NCBI RefSeq assembly: GCF_030913655.1
Contig: NZ_CP133189.1
Span: forward strand, 806,001-870,000
DNA: 64,000 bases
From: Clostridium sp. MB40-C1
Lineage (GTDB): Bacteria; Bacillota; Clostridia; Clostridiales; Clostridiaceae
Direction of reading: 5' to 3'
Below the pieces are notes generated by a model that worked only from the letters and a program-made list of their open reading frames with translations, did not search any database and was not told the DNA's origin. Every line of letters starts with the position of its first letter. The first letter of the stretch is position 1. Positions 18,819 through 27,185 of the stretch are shown piece after piece. The translations under genes were made by a program, and so were the position numbers.

Positions 18819-19484
18819 TTGAATGTGACAGAAAATGTTAGTAAAGTTAAAAATGAAATACCTAAAGATGTTACTTTAATCGCTGTTTCAAAAACTAGAA
18901 CTGTTGAAGAAATGGAAAAAGCTTATGATACTGGACTAAGGGATTTTGGAGAGAATAAAGTTCAAGAACTTATAAGTAAATATGAAAATTTTCACTCTGA
19001 TGTAAGATGGCATTTAATAGGTCATCTTCAGAAAAATAAAGTTAAATATATTGTGGGTAAAGTATTTTTAATACATTCGTTAGATAGTATAGCCCTTTTA
19101 GAAGAAATTGAAAAAAGATTTAAAGCTAATAGTGAAATTGCTAATGTTTTAATTCAGATTAATATAGGAAAAGATCCAAATAAATCAGGAATTATGGAAG
19201 AAGATTTAGACAAACTTATAGAAGCTTGTGAAAAATGTGAAAATGTGAAAGTTAAAGGGCTTATGACAGTGATACCTAAAGGTGATGAAGAAAGCTGCCG
19301 AAAATATTTTAAACAGATGAAAAAAACATATGATGATTTGTCTAAAAAGCAGTATAATAATATTAATATGGAATATCTTTCGATGGGTATGACTGGTGAT
19401 TATAAAATAGCTATTTCCGAAGGTGCTAATATGGTAAGAATCGGAGAAGGTATATTTGGTAAAAGAATCTATAAAAATAATTAG
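18819..19484 (+). CDS. yggS: YggS family pyridoxal phosphate homeostasis protein (PLPBP)
   Basis: 221 aa TIM-barrel protein. The PLP-binding lysine is Lys25 in LIAVSKTRT. Further signatures are [25 protein letters not shown] and [13 protein letters not shown]. It binds PLP without known enzyme activity and affects vitamin B6 and amino acid balance. The start is TTG 18819 with AAAAGGGG about 9 nt upstream; no ATG start is available near it. Its place before sepF is conserved in Firmicutes (ylmE-ylmF). Confidence 0.93.
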   Translation: MNVTENVSKVKNEIPKDVTLIAVSKTRTVEEMEKAYDTGLRDFGENKVQELISKYENFHSDVRWHLIGHLQKNKVKYIVGKVFLIHSLDSIALLEEIEKRFKANSEIANVLIQINIGKDPNKSGIMEEDLDKLIEACEKCENVKVKGLMTVIPKGDEESCRKYFKQMKKTYDDLSKKQYNNINMEYLSMGMTGDYKIAISEGANMVRIGEGIFGKRIYKNN

Positions 19485-19495
19485 GAGGTAGAAAA

Positions 19496-19957
19496 ATGTC
19501 TGGAAAAATGATGAATAAAGTGATGGGATTTTTAGGATTAGAAGAGGAAATAGATGAAATAGAAGAATTAGAAAATGAAGCTAAAGTTGAAGAAGAGGAA
19601 GAAATAGACAACATTTTTACTTCTTCTAAACATAAAGGACAAAATAATAAAGTTGTAAATATTCATACATCTGCATCTACAAAAATTATGATATTAAAAC
19701 CATCTAACTATGATGAAGCAATCGAAATTTGTGATAACTTGAAAAGTAGAAAAATCATAGTTGTAAATATGACAAGTTTAGAAAATAAAGTTGCTCAAAG
19801 GCTTTTAGATTTTATGGCTGGAGCTAGTTATGCTTTATCAGGTTCTTTAGAAGAAGTAGAAAGAGGTGTATATATATTATCACCATCAAATGTAGAAGTA
19901 TCTAATGAACTAAAAAATGAGTTATCCAGTAAAGGTTTGATGAATTGGGTAAAATAA
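19496..19957 (+). CDS. sepF: Cell division protein SepF
   Basis: 153 aa. SepF ties FtsZ filaments to the membrane and aligns them. The N-terminal amphipathic membrane-binding helix ([15 protein letters not shown]) is followed by a Glu-rich linker (about 16-40) and the SepF core (about 58-153), with [32 protein letters not shown] and [29 protein letters not shown]. It lies between yggS and yggT. Confidence 0.95.
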   Translation: MSGKMMNKVMGFLGLEEEIDEIEELENEAKVEEEEEIDNIFTSSKHKGQNNKVVNIHTSASTKIMILKPSNYDEAIEICDNLKSRKIIVVNMTSLENKVAQRLLDFMAGASYALSGSLEEVERGVYILSPSNVEVSNELKNELSSKGLMNWVK

Positions 19958-19972
19958 AAGTTGGAGGATGTA

Positions 19973-20242
19973 ATGATACTTGTTCTTAGAAGTGCGTTTA
20001 ATTTATTGTTTCAAGTATTAGAATTATTTTTAATAATAGATGTAATCCTTTCTTGGGTTTACAGAGGTAGTAATAAGTTAACAGATATAGTACATACGTT
20101 TACTGAACCATTTTTAGCGCCTGGAAGAAAAATACAAGAAAATTTAATGCCAGGATCACCCTTTGATTTATCTCCTATATTAGGGTTAGCTATAATTTGG
20201 TTATTAAGAAATATAGTAATGACAATACTAGGAATGTTATAA
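19973..20242 (+). CDS. YggT family membrane protein (YlmG)
   Basis: 89 aa with two hydrophobic helices separated by a conserved loop (DVILSWVYRG...FTEPFLAPGRKI, then DLSPILGLAIIWLL). The family is linked with membrane organisation and division in bacteria and plastids. I chose ATG 19973 with GGAGG 5 nt before it; an in-frame TTG 12 nt upstream overlaps that site. Confidence 0.92.
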   Translation: MILVLRSAFNLLFQVLELFLIIDVILSWVYRGSNKLTDIVHTFTEPFLAPGRKIQENLMPGSPFDLSPILGLAIIWLLRNIVMTILGML

Positions 20243-20244
20243 TT

Positions 20245-21027
20245 ATGAATAAAAAAGAATTCATTAAAAGTGTAGATTATGAGGATAAAACACTTTTATC
20301 AAATATATATGATAAAGTTCTTCTTTCAAACAAAATTCATAGTAATATATATTTGAATGAATTTTATCCACCTACAATATGGAAATCATTGCAAAACATT
20401 AGTCATTTATTAAATTGTGAAGTAGGAACTTTTGGTGTGTTCCGAGACAGTGAGAGAAGAATGATTTCCATTTTAATTGACAAAGGTCAAGATTATGTAT
20501 TCAACTATCCTTTAAATCTAATAAAGATTATTAATAAGTCTTCTTTTTCTAATTTGGAACATTCTGATTATTTAGGTGCATTAATGGCATTAGGAGTGAA
20601 AAGAGAAAAATTTGGAGATTTAGTTGTTCATGATGATACTTGTTATGTACCAGTTTCTAATGATATTTGTAAGTATGTTAGAGAAAATTTAGATAAAATA
20701 GGCAAGTGTCCATGTTCTATACATATATTAGATTTAAATGAAGATATAATACCTGAATATAAGTTTTTAGAAAAGATAATAATTACTACTTCTAGAAGAA
20801 TTGATTGTGTAATTGCAGCTTTATGTGGTATTTCAAGAAATACTTCTGTAGAGTTTATAAAAAAAGGAAAAGTTCTTTTAGACTACCACAAAGTAATCAA
20901 TAAAGATCAATTATTAAGTGAAGGAGTAGTTATTACTATAAGAGGGTATGGGAAATTCAAGATATTAGAAAATGTAGGTAAAACTCAGAAAGATAGATTT
21001 AAGATAAAGATAAAAAAATACATATAA
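20245..21027 (+). CDS. S4-domain RNA-binding protein YlmH
   Basis: 260 aa. The N-terminal region carries the YlmH fold (DKVLLSNKIHSNIYLNEFYPP, LGALMALGVKREKFGDLVV). A C-terminal S4 RNA-binding domain follows (DCVIAALCGISRNTSVEFIKKGKVLLDYHKV). YlmH homologues act on peptidyl-tRNA-obstructed large ribosomal subunits in B. subtilis, in a pathway parallel to RqcH, which is also present in this window. The start is ATG 20245, two bases after yggT, with only a weak AGGAAT site, suggesting translational coupling. Confidence 0.9.
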   Translation: MNKKEFIKSVDYEDKTLLSNIYDKVLLSNKIHSNIYLNEFYPPTIWKSLQNISHLLNCEVGTFGVFRDSERRMISILIDKGQDYVFNYPLNLIKIINKSSFSNLEHSDYLGALMALGVKREKFGDLVVHDDTCYVPVSNDICKYVRENLDKIGKCPCSIHILDLNEDIIPEYKFLEKIIITTSRRIDCVIAALCGISRNTSVEFIKKGKVLLDYHKVINKDQLLSEGVVITIRGYGKFKILENVGKTQKDRFKIKIKKYI

Positions 21028-21049
21028 GTATGAGTATGAGGTGATTAGT

Positions 21050-21685
21050 TTGGTTATAACATCAATGGATATAAACAACAAAGAATTTAAAAAATCCTTA
21101 AGAGGCTATGATTGTGAAGAGGTAGATGAATTTTTAGACAAGCTTTCCGAAGATTATGAAGTGTTGTATAAAGAAAATTCAGGATTAAAAGAAAAAATAG
21201 AGTTAATGGAAGAAAAGGTAAATCATTATAGTAAAATAGAGACAACCATCCAAAATACCCTTATATTAGCTCAAAATGCTGCAGAACAAGCAAGACAGAC
21301 TGCTCAAAGCGAGGCAGATTTAATTATAAAAAGGGCTAATGATTCTGCACAAAGAATAATTGATAAAGCTCATAATGATGTTGTAAAAATTAATGATGAT
21401 TATGAAAAATTAAAGCAAGAATTCGTAAAGTTTAGAACTAAATATAAGAATTTTATGAATACCCAATTTGATACTTTTGAAAGTTTAGAAAAAGACTTTC
21501 TTAGAAATTACAATGTAGGGGAAGTTGTTGATATAAAAAGAGAAGATGTACAACCAAAAGGAATAGAAAATATAACTGAAAATGTAAAAGAAGAAAAAAT
21601 AGATTCAAAGCAAAAAGAAGTAGATGAATATACTGAAAATGACTTAGATTTAATTAAAAGCTTTTTTGCTAATAAAGTTGAATAA
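21050..21685 (+). CDS. divIVA: Septum and pole organiser DivIVA
   Basis: 211 aa. The N-terminal lipid-binding motif DINNKEFKKSLRGYDCEEVDEFLDKL is followed by long coiled coils to about residue 155 and an acidic tail. DivIVA recognises negatively curved membrane and recruits division and sporulation factors. I take TTG 21050 (MVITSMDIN) with GAGGTGAT upstream; GTG 21041 lies within that site and ATG 21065 would be too far. It is the last gene of the cluster and is followed by a strong terminator. Confidence 0.9.
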   Translation: MVITSMDINNKEFKKSLRGYDCEEVDEFLDKLSEDYEVLYKENSGLKEKIELMEEKVNHYSKIETTIQNTLILAQNAAEQARQTAQSEADLIIKRANDSAQRIIDKAHNDVVKINDDYEKLKQEFVKFRTKYKNFMNTQFDTFESLEKDFLRNYNVGEVVDIKREDVQPKGIENITENVKEEKIDSKQKEVDEYTENDLDLIKSFFANKVE

Positions 21686-21690
21686 AATAT

Positions 21691-21716
21691 ATCTCACTCT
21701 AAGAGTGAGATTTTTT
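21691..21716 (+). terminator. Rho-independent terminator after divIVA
   Basis: ATCTCACTCT / AGAGTGAGAT stem followed by six T residues. Confidence 0.9.
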
Positions 21717-21828
21717 AGTTTATAGGTGTCTACGATATGTAAATTTTGTAATAATGGTTTGAAAGGTTTAGATAAAATTAAAATGTTGTTGAGGTTAGAA
21801 ACCTATTAATGGCTAAGCTTTTGTATTA

Positions 21829-21857
21829 TTGACAATAAAAAATTAATACTGTATTCT
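21829..21857 (+). promoter_or_regulatory. Sigma-A promoter for mtnN-aroF
   Basis: TTGACA (21829-21834), 17-nt spacer, TATTCT (21852-21857). It implies a leader of about 230 nt that contains the family B hairpin element before mtnN. Confidence 0.7.
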
Positions 21858-21883
21858 TATATAAGCGTATAAATGTTTTTATT

Positions 21884-22066
21884 TGATGTTTAACTATTTT
21901 AATGCTTTCATTTTATTTGGAGTGAGGGTAAAGAATGGCACGAGATCATGGATAGTGGTTGTCCCTAAAGGATAACGACTTCTAAGGAGTAAAAACGCCT
22001 AAGAAGTCTGTTTTTTAGTTTCAGATGGAGTAAAAATGCCACCTAAAACTTAGAAACCTGTTTATC
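21884..22066. repeat. Family B modular hairpin element in the mtnN leader
   Basis: Modules in order: GATGTTTAACTATTTTAAT ... GAGTGAGGGTAAAGAATGGC; the hairpin GGATAACGACTTCTAAGGAG / CTAAGAAGTCTGTT; and TTTCAGATGGAGTAAAAATG ending AGAAACCTGTTTATC. The same modules recur at 55828-56013, inverted at 57842-57969, and at 61578-61672. The DNA between divIVA and mtnN holds only this element and the promoter. Confidence 0.7.
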
Positions 22067-22095
22067 AAATGTGTGTTTATGAAAGGAGAAAGAAT

Positions 22096-22788
22096 ATGAC
22101 TATAGGTATTATTGGTGCGATGGATGAGGAAGTAGAAATATTATTAAAGAATATTGATATAAAGGCAATAAATGAGAAAGCAAGCATGAAATTTAATTTA
22201 GGTAAATTATGGGGCAATGATGTAGTGGTTGTAAGAAGTGGTATAGGAAAAGTTAATGCTGCAGTATGTGCCCAAATATTAATAGATGACTATAAAGCTG
22301 ATAAAATAATAAATGTAGGTGTAGCAGGTGGAATGGGAAAAGATATATATCCAGGAGATGTAGTTATTGCAGATACTTTAGTACAACATGACGTAGATAC
22401 TTCAGTTTTTGGAGATAAACTTGGACAAATTCCTAGATTAGAAGTCTTTGATTTTAAATGTGATGAAGATTTGATTAAACTTGCAAAAAATGCTTGCGAT
22501 AAAAATACAAGTTGTAATAGTTTTGTGGGAAGAATAGTATCTGGGGATCAATTTATTGCAAGCATAGAAAAGATAGAATGGCTTAAAAAAGAGTTTAATG
22601 CTATAAGTTGTGAAATGGAAGGTGCAAGTATAGCTCATGTATGTCATTTAAATCATATTCCTTTTGTTATAATAAGATCAATATCTGATAATGCAAGCAA
22701 TGGAGCTCATATAGATTATGAAAAATTTATACCTATTGCTGTAAAAAATTCTACAAACATTTTAAAGAGTATGTTAGAATCTATGTAG
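22096..22788 (+). CDS. mtnN: 5'-methylthioadenosine/S-adenosylhomocysteine nucleosidase
   Basis: 230 aa cytoplasmic enzyme that cleaves adenine from MTA and SAH, feeding methionine salvage and the activated methyl cycle. It starts GIIGAMDEEVEIL with catalytic Glu12 and has SGDQFI, CEMEGASIAHVC and the catalytic Asp198 in RSISDNAS. ATG 22096 has AAAGGAG 8 nt upstream; an ATG 27 nt earlier lacks one. aroF starts 11 nt downstream, so the pair is likely one transcript. Confidence 0.96.
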   Translation: MTIGIIGAMDEEVEILLKNIDIKAINEKASMKFNLGKLWGNDVVVVRSGIGKVNAAVCAQILIDDYKADKIINVGVAGGMGKDIYPGDVVIADTLVQHDVDTSVFGDKLGQIPRLEVFDFKCDEDLIKLAKNACDKNTSCNSFVGRIVSGDQFIASIEKIEWLKKEFNAISCEMEGASIAHVCHLNHIPFVIIRSISDNASNGAHIDYEKFIPIAVKNSTNILKSMLESM

Positions 22789-22799
22789 GTGATAAATAA

Positions 22800-23600
22800 A
22801 TGAAAAATTTACTAGCAGATAAAGAAAGTGGAAAACCCATAAAAGTAAAAGTAAAGGATATAGTTGTAGGTGGAGATGAGAAAGTAATTATTTCTGGACC
22901 ATGTGCTGTAGAAAACTATGAAAATTTACTTTCTATTGCTAAGGAGTTAAAAAAGCTTGGAGTACACATGTTAAGAGGTGGAGCATACAAACCAAGAACT
23001 TCTCCCTATAGTTTTCAAGGGCTTGAAGATGAAGGGCTTAAAATAATGAATGAAGTTGGCAAAATAGTTGGCATGCCTCTAGTTAGTGAAATTATGGACA
23101 CAAGAGATGTGGAAAAAGCTTTAAATTACATTGATGTTATTCAAATTGGATCAAGAAATATGTATAATTATAGTCTTTTAAAAGAAGTTGGGAAAACTAA
23201 AGCACCTATTTTATTAAAAAGAGGAATGAGTGCGACTTTGGAAGAATGGATATATGCAGCTGAATACATTATGTCTGAGGGTAATTTAAATGTAATTTTG
23301 TGTGAAAGAGGAATAAGAACTTTTGAAACATATACAAGAAATACTTTGGACTTAAATTCTGTAGCAGTAATAAAACAAAAGTATAGATTGCCTATTCTTG
23401 TAGATCCAAGCCATGGAACTGGACTATCAGAGTTAGTTTCACCAATGGCTCTAGCAGCAATTTGTGCGGGAGCAGATGGGCTTGAAATAGAAAGCCATAT
23501 ATGTCCAGAGAAAGCTATATCTGATGCTAGACAAACAATATCAATAAAAGAGCTTTCTAAAATTATGGAAGATGTAGAGAAGTTTACTACCTATTTTTAA
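22800..23600 (+). CDS. aroF: 3-deoxy-7-phosphoheptulonate synthase (type I-beta)
   Basis: 266 aa. It condenses phosphoenolpyruvate and erythrose 4-phosphate, the first step of aromatic amino acid synthesis. Signatures: SGPCAVENYENL, LRGGAYKPRTSPYSFQG, LLKRGMSATLEEW, CERGIRTFE, DPSHGTG. The length matches the short I-beta enzymes with no added chorismate mutase or ACT domain, so feedback control by a fused domain is not expected. It follows mtnN closely with an AGGTGAT site. The rest of the shikimate pathway is not in the window. Confidence 0.95.
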   Translation: MKNLLADKESGKPIKVKVKDIVVGGDEKVIISGPCAVENYENLLSIAKELKKLGVHMLRGGAYKPRTSPYSFQGLEDEGLKIMNEVGKIVGMPLVSEIMDTRDVEKALNYIDVIQIGSRNMYNYSLLKEVGKTKAPILLKRGMSATLEEWIYAAEYIMSEGNLNVILCERGIRTFETYTRNTLDLNSVAVIKQKYRLPILVDPSHGTGLSELVSPMALAAICAGADGLEIESHICPEKAISDARQTISIKELSKIMEDVEKFTTYF

Positions 23601-23604
23601 ATAA

Positions 23605-23796
23605 AGCTATGTTTTAATAAATTGTTGATTTCTTATAAATTCAAAAATAATTCTAAATTTAGTTTAAGTAATATCACTAAAATTTCATAACTCACATAGC
23701 TCAAACAATGAAATTTCTTAACACTCAATTACTTAAACTAAATAAGAATTATAGATTTTCATTATAATGAACTCAACAATTTAAAAACATAGCCTT
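23605..23796. repeat. Family C fold-back repeat
   Basis: The left end AGCTATGTTTTAATAAATTG pairs with the right end CAATTTAAAAACATAGCC. About 191 bp, with further inner inverted pairs (AAATAATTCTAAATTTAGTT / ACTAAATAAGAATTATAG). The remaining DNA to 23964 is AT-rich with nothing I recognise apart from a small inverted pair around 23821-23848 (TTTTAAAACAGTG / CACTCTTTTAAAA). Confidence 0.75.
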
Positions 23797-23964
23797 AGGA
23801 CTACTAAAGGAAGTTTTAAAACAGTGTAAAAAACAACACTCTTTTAAAACAGAATCTTAAATAAAATTTTTTATAGGTTATAAAAATCTAATCTTTAGAA
23901 AAAATAAATAATAGACTCATAGATTTAATTATAAGTTCTTTAAATATTAAAGGAGCTGTTATTT

Positions 23965-24588
23965 ATGGATAAAAATAAGATTTTAAGTTATAAAAACAAG
24001 TTAATTCAAGAAAAAAAAGAAGTAGAAGCTCTTCTTGATACTATGAAGAAAAATGGAGTTATAAATTCAAATAGTGAAATGGCTCAAGAATTATCATTTT
24101 ATGATAATCATCCTTCTGATTCGGCTACAGAACTATTTGATAAAGAAAAAGGAATTGCTTTAAAAAAGAATGAAATGAATATTTTGAATAAAATAAACAA
24201 TGCTTTGAAAAATATTGAAAATGGAACGTACGGTAAGTGTGTTAGATGCGGAAAAGATATTTCAGGAGAGAGATTAAATTTTATACCTTATACAGAATAT
24301 TGTATAGATTGTAAAAAAGAGATAAATCCATACACATTAGACGATATGTATAATAGGCCAGTTGAAGAACAAAGTTTAGGAAAACCATTCGGCTATGGGT
24401 ATAATGATCACAAAAAAAATATAGAATTTGATGCAGAAGATAGCTATCAAGCTGTTGAAAATTTTAATAAAATGGAAAATGTATATGACTATGGAGATTA
24501 TGAGTACGAAGACGAAGATGATATTGGCTATGTTGAAGAAGTTGAAAAAATAAGCAATAATCAATATAAAAACCAATTACCAGACTGA
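23965..24588 (+). CDS. TraR/DksA-type C4 zinc finger protein (YteA-like)
   Basis: 207 aa. An N-terminal coiled-coil hairpin (about 1-85, including SDSATELFDKEKGIALKKNE) precedes a four-cysteine zinc finger, KCVRCGK (Cys92, Cys95) and YCIDCKK (Cys113, Cys116). A tail rich in Asp, Glu and Tyr (about 160-190) follows. It resembles Bacillus YteA/YocK, which are DksA-fold proteins of unclear function. RNA polymerase secondary-channel binding is inferred from the family only. RBS AAAGGAG. It appears monocistronic, with a hairpin downstream. Confidence 0.88.
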   Translation: MDKNKILSYKNKLIQEKKEVEALLDTMKKNGVINSNSEMAQELSFYDNHPSDSATELFDKEKGIALKKNEMNILNKINNALKNIENGTYGKCVRCGKDISGERLNFIPYTEYCIDCKKEINPYTLDDMYNRPVEEQSLGKPFGYGYNDHKKNIEFDAEDSYQAVENFNKMENVYDYGDYEYEDEDDIGYVEEVEKISNNQYKNQLPD

Positions 24589-24609
24589 TAATGATCTAAA
24601 ATAAATAAG

Positions 24610-24656
24610 CATCTAAGCTTCAGATGGAGCTTAAAACTTCATCTGAAGCTTAGATG
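24610..24656. repeat. CTTCAGATGGAG hairpin (family B module)
   Basis: Perfect 17-bp stem CATCTAAGCTTCAGATG / CATCTGAAGCTTAGATG with a 13-nt loop. It lacks a T-run and so is not a typical terminator. The core CTTCAGATGGAG recurs in the family B elements at 22020, 55969 and 57852. Confidence 0.75.
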
Positions 24657-24774
24657 TCATTATATATGTGTAGCAGATAATATCCTCAACCTAAAAGGAA
24701 AAGGGGATGGAGTATTGATCATGGCAATCATGGTGTAAACTATGTATTGTAAACTGAATTAGTGGGGGGATAGA

Positions 24775-25224
24775 ATGATTTTTCTTATAGTGGTTTTGGG
24801 AGTTTTTTTCGACAGGATTGCTAAAAACTGGGCTTTAACTACTTTAAAAGGCGGACCTGATATTGAAGTCATAAAGAATTTTTTTACTTTTCAATATTTA
24901 GAAAACAGAGGTGCTGCTTTTGGTATATTTCAAGGCAAGGTAATACTGTTAACTTTGGTAACAATTATAGTTTTAGTAGGTGTCGTATATTATCTTATAA
25001 AAAATAAACCTAAATCTAAATTACTTAAAATAAGTTTTGCTTTTATTATCAGTGGAGCTATTGGAAATTTATATGATAGAATAGTACATAATTATGTAAT
25101 TGATTTTATAATGATTCATTATAAGGAACAATATTATTTTCCAACTTTTAATGTTGCAGATATATTAGTTGTATTTGGAACAATTTTTCTAGCCATTTAC
25201 ATATTAAAGGAAGGGGAAGTATGA
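24775..25224 (+). CDS. lspA: Signal peptidase II (lipoprotein signal peptidase)
   Basis: 149 aa with four membrane spans. It removes the signal peptide from prolipoproteins. Catalytic aspartates are Asp110 (NYVIDFI) and Asp129 (FNVADI); ENRGAAFG and GAIGNLYDR are family motifs. The RBS GGGGGGAT is unusually G-rich. The stop overlaps the start of rluD (ATGA), so the pair is translationally coupled. Confidence 0.96.
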   Translation: MIFLIVVLGVFFDRIAKNWALTTLKGGPDIEVIKNFFTFQYLENRGAAFGIFQGKVILLTLVTIIVLVGVVYYLIKNKPKSKLLKISFAFIISGAIGNLYDRIVHNYVIDFIMIHYKEQYYFPTFNVADILVVFGTIFLAIYILKEGEV

Positions 25225-26129
25225 ATCTAAAAGAATTTATAATAGATGATATTTATGAAAATGTAAGATTAGATCTGTTTTTATCTAAAGTTTTTGAAGA
25301 TAAGTCTAGGTCATATTTGCAGAAAATTATTGAAGATGAAAATGTTTTGGTAAATGACAAAGTAAAAAAATCAAATTATAAATTAAAAAGAGATGATAAG
25401 GTAACAGTAGATATTCCAGAATTAGAAGAACTTATAGTGAAACCTGAAAATATTGATCTAGATATATTATATGAAGATAGCGATGTAATCGTAATAAATA
25501 AACATCAAGGGATGGTTGTACATCCTGCTCCAGGAAATTATTCAGGGACTCTTGTAAATGCACTTTTATATCATTGCAAAGATTTATCAGGGATAAATGG
25601 AGTTATAAGACCTGGAATAGTTCATAGAATAGATAAGGATACTTCAGGAGTACTAGTTATAGCTAAAAATGATAATTCTCATAGAAAGTTAGCTGAACAA
25701 CTAAAAGAGCATTCTATGAAAAGAGAGTATATCGCTTTAGTTGAAGGTATAATTAAGGATGACAAGGGTATAGTAGATAAACCTATAGGAAGGCATCCTA
25801 AAGAGAGAATAAAGATGGCTATTGTAGATGGTGGAAGAAGAGCAGTTACTCACTATGAAGTGATAGATAGGTTTGAGAAAAATACATTAATAAAGTGTAT
25901 TTTAGAAACAGGGAGAACCCATCAAATAAGGGTGCATATGGCTTATATTGGACATCCTCTAGTAGGTGACCCAGTTTATGGGTATAAAAAGCAAAAATTC
26001 AATTTGGAGGGACAAATGCTCCATGCAAAAAAATTAGGATTTATTCATCCTTCTAAAGGAGAATACATAGAATTTGAATCTGAAATCCCAGATTATTTTC
26101 ATCAAGTTTTAAAGAAATTAAGCAAATAA
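25221..26129 (+). CDS. rluD: RluA/RluD family 23S rRNA pseudouridine synthase
   Basis: 302 aa with an N-terminal S4 RNA-binding domain (about 14-75, [11 protein letters not shown]...[17 protein letters not shown]) and a catalytic domain with [18 protein letters not shown] (catalytic Asp138) and [24 protein letters not shown]. The B. subtilis homologue beside lspA is YlyB. Which uridine is modified cannot be read from sequence. It overlaps lspA by 4 nt and is followed 23 nt later by pyrR. Confidence 0.93.
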   Translation: MNLKEFIIDDIYENVRLDLFLSKVFEDKSRSYLQKIIEDENVLVNDKVKKSNYKLKRDDKVTVDIPELEELIVKPENIDLDILYEDSDVIVINKHQGMVVHPAPGNYSGTLVNALLYHCKDLSGINGVIRPGIVHRIDKDTSGVLVIAKNDNSHRKLAEQLKEHSMKREYIALVEGIIKDDKGIVDKPIGRHPKERIKMAIVDGGRRAVTHYEVIDRFEKNTLIKCILETGRTHQIRVHMAYIGHPLVGDPVYGYKKQKFNLEGQMLHAKKLGFIHPSKGEYIEFESEIPDYFHQVLKKLSK

Positions 26130-26152
26130 TTTTAAAGAGAGGGGAAATAAGT

Positions 26153-26689
26153 ATGGAATTTAAGTCTATTCTATTAGATGACAAAGCTATAAAGAGAACT
26201 TTAAAAAGGGTAGCCCACGAAATTATTGAAAAAAACAAAGGGGTAAAAGACGTTGTTTTAGTAGGAATACAAAGAAGAGGAGTTCCTATAGCAAAAAGAA
26301 TTGCTAAACTTATAGAAGAATTTGAAGAAGAACAAGTTCAAGTTTCATCAGTAGATATTACTCTTTATAGAGATGACTTAACTGAACTAAGTGAGCAGGC
26401 TGTATTAAATAATGAGAATATAAATCTTTGTGTTAAAGATAAAAAAATAATATTAGTAGATGATGTGCTGTATACTGGAAGAACTGCAAGAGCAGCTATG
26501 GAAGCTATTATCCATAAAGGTAGACCTGCTAATATACAATTAGCTGTATTAGTAGATAGAGGTCATAGAGAACTTCCAATAAGAGCAGACTATGTAGGAA
26601 AAAATGTGCCTACATCTAAAAAAGAAATAATTTGTGTTCAGGTAAAAGAAATAGACAATGAAGACTCAGTAGTAATTTATGAGGTTTAA
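26153..26689 (+). CDS. pyrR: Bifunctional pyr operon regulator / uracil phosphoribosyltransferase
   Basis: 178 aa. PyrR binds pyr mRNA in a UMP-dependent way to cause attenuation and also makes UMP from uracil and PRPP. The PRPP loop is [30 protein letters not shown] and [20 protein letters not shown] are family blocks. RBS GAGAGGGG. The lspA-rluD-pyrR order is the same as in Bacillus, but no pyr biosynthesis genes follow here. They must be elsewhere, so PyrR acts in trans. Confidence 0.96.
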   Translation: MEFKSILLDDKAIKRTLKRVAHEIIEKNKGVKDVVLVGIQRRGVPIAKRIAKLIEEFEEEQVQVSSVDITLYRDDLTELSEQAVLNNENINLCVKDKKIILVDDVLYTGRTARAAMEAIIHKGRPANIQLAVLVDRGHRELPIRADYVGKNVPTSKKEIICVQVKEIDNEDSVVIYEV

Positions 26690-26736
26690 ATCTGAAACCT
26701 TAAATTCCAGCAGAAGGTTAAGTAGTAAGAAAGAAT

Positions 26737-26747
26737 AGGGACGGTTA
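26737..26747 (+). repeat. REP-like AGGGACGGTTA, isolated copy
   Basis: Isolated copy of the short repeat that surrounds the RAYT transposase at 29.4-30.3 kb. It is followed by GCAGAAATAGC with no obvious partner in inverse orientation. Confidence 0.5.
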
Positions 26748-26817
26748 CTGCAGAAATAGCATCTAACGGGAAGATATATGAGGGGAAGGGAAGCCACCTT
26801 ATTTTAATATAGTTTAG

Positions 26818-27071
26818 GTTTCTGAACAAGTATTAAACAAAAACAACAGAATTTTAGCTGATGATTGTTCTTCTGATATTCATTTAAGTAATAGATGGAT
26901 TTATTATATTTCAGATAGCACTCTAAAGAGAGTAAAAATTGATGTTCTAAAAAAGAAACAGTGGAAGTATTTAAAGAGAATGCTTTAAACCGAAGTCGAA
27001 GTCATATTAGTTACTTCTATGGAGATTATTTCTATAGCATTGAGTCAACTAGGTATACAAAAAATGTGTAG
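26818..27071 (+). pseudogene. Remnant of a DUF5050-like beta-propeller protein
   Basis: Two fragments in different frames read like one decayed coding region. 26818-26988 gives ...SSDIHLSNRWIYYISDSTLK... and ends at TAA. About 27000-27071, in another frame, gives SYFYGDYFYSIESTRYTKNV and then a stop. The WIYYI-DSTLKRVKID pattern is typical of DUF5050/beta-propeller repeats of clostridial surface proteins. There is no start or RBS, and a stop lies just before the first fragment. The rest of the 496-bp gap holds the REP copy, a terminator and no other gene. Confidence 0.4.
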
Positions 27072-27114
27072 GTGAATTTGTTAAAAAACAAATTCACCTA
27101 CACATTTTTTGTAT
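27054..27114. terminator. Strong bidirectional terminator
   Basis: Near-perfect stem of more than 20 bp: ACAAAAAATGTGTAGGTG... pairs with ...CACCTACACATTTTTTGT. A- and T-runs allow it to act on both strands; it lies downstream of rqcH (-). Confidence 0.9.
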
Positions 27115-27185
27115 AAATAAACCTACAGTGCCAAAGTCAAAACTGATTATTGGCATTTGAAACACTAATCACTGGTAAGTGGATA

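Noticed and set aside
22800-23600. T-box or tryptophan/tyrosine attenuator before aroF
   Set aside because: Only 11 nt separate mtnN and aroF, and the mtnN leader has no T-box motifs.
24610-24656. Hairpin after the DksA-like gene as a terminator
   Set aside because: Perfect stem but no T-run on either side; shares sequence with family B modules, so listed as a repeat.
26153-26689. PyrR-controlled attenuator near pyrR
   Set aside because: No anti-antiterminator consensus or pyr genes around it.
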